From the NCBI GenBank assembly GCA_964621525.1, contig CAZUMS010000014.1, positions 25,067-89,066 on the forward strand: a stretch of DNA of 64,000 nucleotides. Reading direction: 5' to 3'. Of this stretch, positions 62,594 to 64,000 are shown piece by piece. The notes below the pieces were generated by a model, which saw only the letters and a list, made by a program, of their open reading frames with translations, was not told where the DNA came from and made no database searches. The DNA comes from CAZMGV01 sp964621525 [NCBI: uncultured bacterium]. Lineage in GTDB: Bacteria > JAGRBM01. Both the position numbers and the translations under genes were made by a program. The stretch's first letter is position 1; every line of letters starts with the position of its first letter.

Positions 62594-63853
62594 CTAGAGA
62601 TCGCCCCGTTCCAGGGCTTCCCGGAATTCCGGGTGGGCGACGGCGATGAGCGCCCGGCGGCGTTCCTCCAGCGTCCGGCCCCGCAGGTCGGCGTGCCCCC
62701 ATTCGGTGACGATGAAATGGGTGAGATACCTCGGCACCGTGACCGGCGTGCCCTCGGGAAAACGGCTCACGATGCGGCTGGTTTCGCCTTTCTTTCCGGC
62801 GGTGGAGGGCAGGGCGACGATCCCCTTCCCGCCGGGCGAGAGCGACGCCCCGGTGAGGAAGTCGAACATCCCGCCCACGGACGACACCTGCCGGCCGCCG
62901 ATCCATTCGGCGTTCACCTGGCCGGTGAGATCCACCTGAATCGCCGAATTGACAGCCGTGAACTTCGGGCGGCGGGCCATCTCGGCCGGGTTGTGGACGG
63001 TCTCCGACGAGCGGAGGGCGATCTTTTCGTTCCGGTGGACGAAATCGTACAAGGCCCGTGAGCCCATGATCTCGCCGATCTCGTGGCGGCCGGGGGTCGC
63101 CGGGTTGAACCGGGCGTTGGCCACCCCGGAGCGGATCAGCCCGATGCTCGAATCGACGAGCAGCGAATGCAGCGCGAGATCCTTGTGCCCCGAGAGCACC
63201 GACATGAGGGCTTCGGGGATCGCGCCGACACCCACCTGGAGCGTCGAGCCGTCCTCCACCAGCTTCGCCACCTCGCGGCCCACGGCCGTTTCGGTATCGC
63301 TGCCCGTCGCCTTGCTGAACTCGAAAACCGGAGATTCCGCCCGGACGGCCACATCGATATCGGCTTCCGTCAGGAACCCTTCCGGTCCCGGCACCTGCGG
63401 GCAGAGGGGGTTCACCTGCGCGATGACGAGGGGGATTTTCTTCGCCAGCGGCCAGGGGTAGCTGGAGGACGCCCCGAGCGAATACCGCCCCGCGTCGTCG
63501 GGCTCCGACACCTGCACGAGGATCGCGTCGCAGGGCTGCGCCCCGCCCGGCGCGAACTCGCGGAGCATGTCGAAGTAGCGCATCGGCGCGAAATGCGCCC
63601 GGCCCTCCGCCTCGAGCGCTTTCGCCTTCGGCGTGTAGTGGTAGGTGGTCCACCGGTAGGGGAGCGAGACGTCCAGCCACGGGGCGTCGCTCACCGTGTA
63701 GCCGCCCTGAAGGTGCAGGGCGCCGAGGGACGCGCCGTGCTCCGCGAGCGCCCGCACGAGCGCCCGGGGCTCGCCGCACCCCGGCGGCAGCAGCACCCGC
63801 ATGCCGGGCCTGAGGTGCCGGAGCGCGGCTTCTGGCGTATCGGCCCAGTTCAT
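62594..63853 (-). CDS. Acetyl-CoA hydrolase/4-hydroxybutyrate-type CoA-transferase
   Basis: 419-residue class I CoA-transferase of the acetyl-CoA hydrolase/transferase family. Family blocks: VQVSEPDDAGRYSLGASSSYPWPLAKK, VGVGAIPEALMSVLSGHKDLALHS, NSAIQVDLTGQVNAEWIGG and VGGMFDFLTGASLSPGGKGIVALPSTA. It transfers CoA between acyl-CoA and a carboxylate; the actual pair cannot be read. The block I expect as NSAIEVDL has Gln (NSAIQVDL) here; I do not know whether this affects catalysis. It lies 42 nt upstream of skp on the same strand. Confidence 0.82.
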   Translation of the reverse strand: MNWADTPEAALRHLRPGMRVLLPPGCGEPRALVRALAEHGASLGALHLQGGYTVSDAPWLDVSLPYRWTTYHYTPKAKALEAEGRAHFAPMRYFDMLREFAPGGAQPCDAILVQVSEPDDAGRYSLGASSSYPWPLAKKIPLVIAQVNPLCPQVPGPEGFLTEADIDVAVRAESPVFEFSKATGSDTETAVGREVAKLVEDGSTLQVGVGAIPEALMSVLSGHKDLALHSLLVDSSIGLIRSGVANARFNPATPGRHEIGEIMGSRALYDFVHRNEKIALRSSETVHNPAEMARRPKFTAVNSAIQVDLTGQVNAEWIGGRQVSSVGGMFDFLTGASLSPGGKGIVALPSTAGKKGETSRIVSRFPEGTPVTVPRYLTHFIVTEWGHADLRGRTLEERRRALIAVAHPEFREALERGDL

Positions 63854-64000
63854 CGGGGAACTTTGTAGCGGGCGGGGGTCGGGGGCGCCACCCCCCCCTC
63901 CTCTTGGCGATCAGGTCCGTTGCCGGGGGGCCCCCTCCCCCCCCCTGTTTTTTTCCGGACCCATCCGGCCTTCGGCCACCTTCCCTGCACGCAAGGAAGG
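63854..64000. other. Window end, homopolymer-rich sequence
   Basis: 147 bp upstream of the CoA-transferase gene with unusual C and G runs (a C8 and a C9-type tract, adjacent G6/C5) and a T7 run near 63948-63954. No gene is supported. The runs may be real or reflect sequencing/assembly uncertainty. Confidence 0.3.

Overview
The window is a gene-dense, high-GC chromosomal segment from a diderm (Gram-negative-type) bacterium. The envelope genes show this: apolipoprotein N-acyltransferase, a BamD-like lipoprotein, a Skp/OmpH chaperone and many lipobox-bearing lipoproteins. Energy metabolism looks largely aerobic: pyruvate dehydrogenase with dihydrolipoyl dehydrogenase, citrate synthase, an O2-dependent acyl desaturase and a diiron ferritin-like protein. 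A deltaproteobacterial-type lineage in the broad sense (Myxococcota/SAR324/Binatota-like) is my guess from gene content; the sequence alone does not settle it. I found no rRNA, tRNA, CRISPR array, transposase or phage genes.

Layout. 1-5.3 kb: a tightly overlapping phoH-HDIG-ybeY-lnt operon. 5.4-12.1 kb: a diiron ferritin-like gene behind a perfect 16-bp TetR-type palindrome, a phospholipase D-like protein divergent from a pentameric-ligand-gated-channel-like protein, then TIGR02757, DUF952, MFS and HIT genes. 12.4-17.5 kb: tldD, rsgA, an AtuA/DUF1446 gene with its own 14-bp palindrome, and a 635-bp AT-rich gap leading to a small protein. 17.6-24.9 kb: a PD40 lipoprotein, SGNH hydrolase, chemoreceptor, GT-C-type membrane protein, aldo/keto reductase and a small lipoprotein. 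25-30 kb: ispG-rbfA, speA and an acyl desaturase. 30-37.7 kb: a YfhO-like membrane protein, TPR protein, BamD-like protein with a duplicated module, a Ycf46-like AAA ATPase and a PilZ protein.

37.7-45.2 kb (minus strand): an operon for pyruvate dehydrogenase E1-alpha, E1-beta, E2 and E3, followed by a LipB-LipA fusion that would make the lipoyl cofactor for the complex. A lower-GC pair follows 1 nt after it: a HEPN-like protein and a 74-residue basic protein. 45.2-56.1 kb: phhB-like, DUF2332, small envelope proteins, murI, a large membrane protein, a GNAT/PlsC pair, mrp and nadC. 56.2-58.5 kb: a four-gene, 4-nt-overlapping operon of a metallophosphoesterase, two cysteine-repeat lipoproteins and a TM protein with an EF-hand-like loop. 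58.5-64 kb: an MBL-fold hydrolase, citrate synthase (TTG start), a fused two-domain siroheme decarboxylase-like protein, Skp and a CoA-transferase.

The items I would pursue first are the six-copy C-x6-C-x3-C-x6-C lipoprotein operon, the HEPN/small-protein pair behind the PDH-lipoylation operon, the LipB-LipA fusion, the channel-like protein and the palindromic operators.
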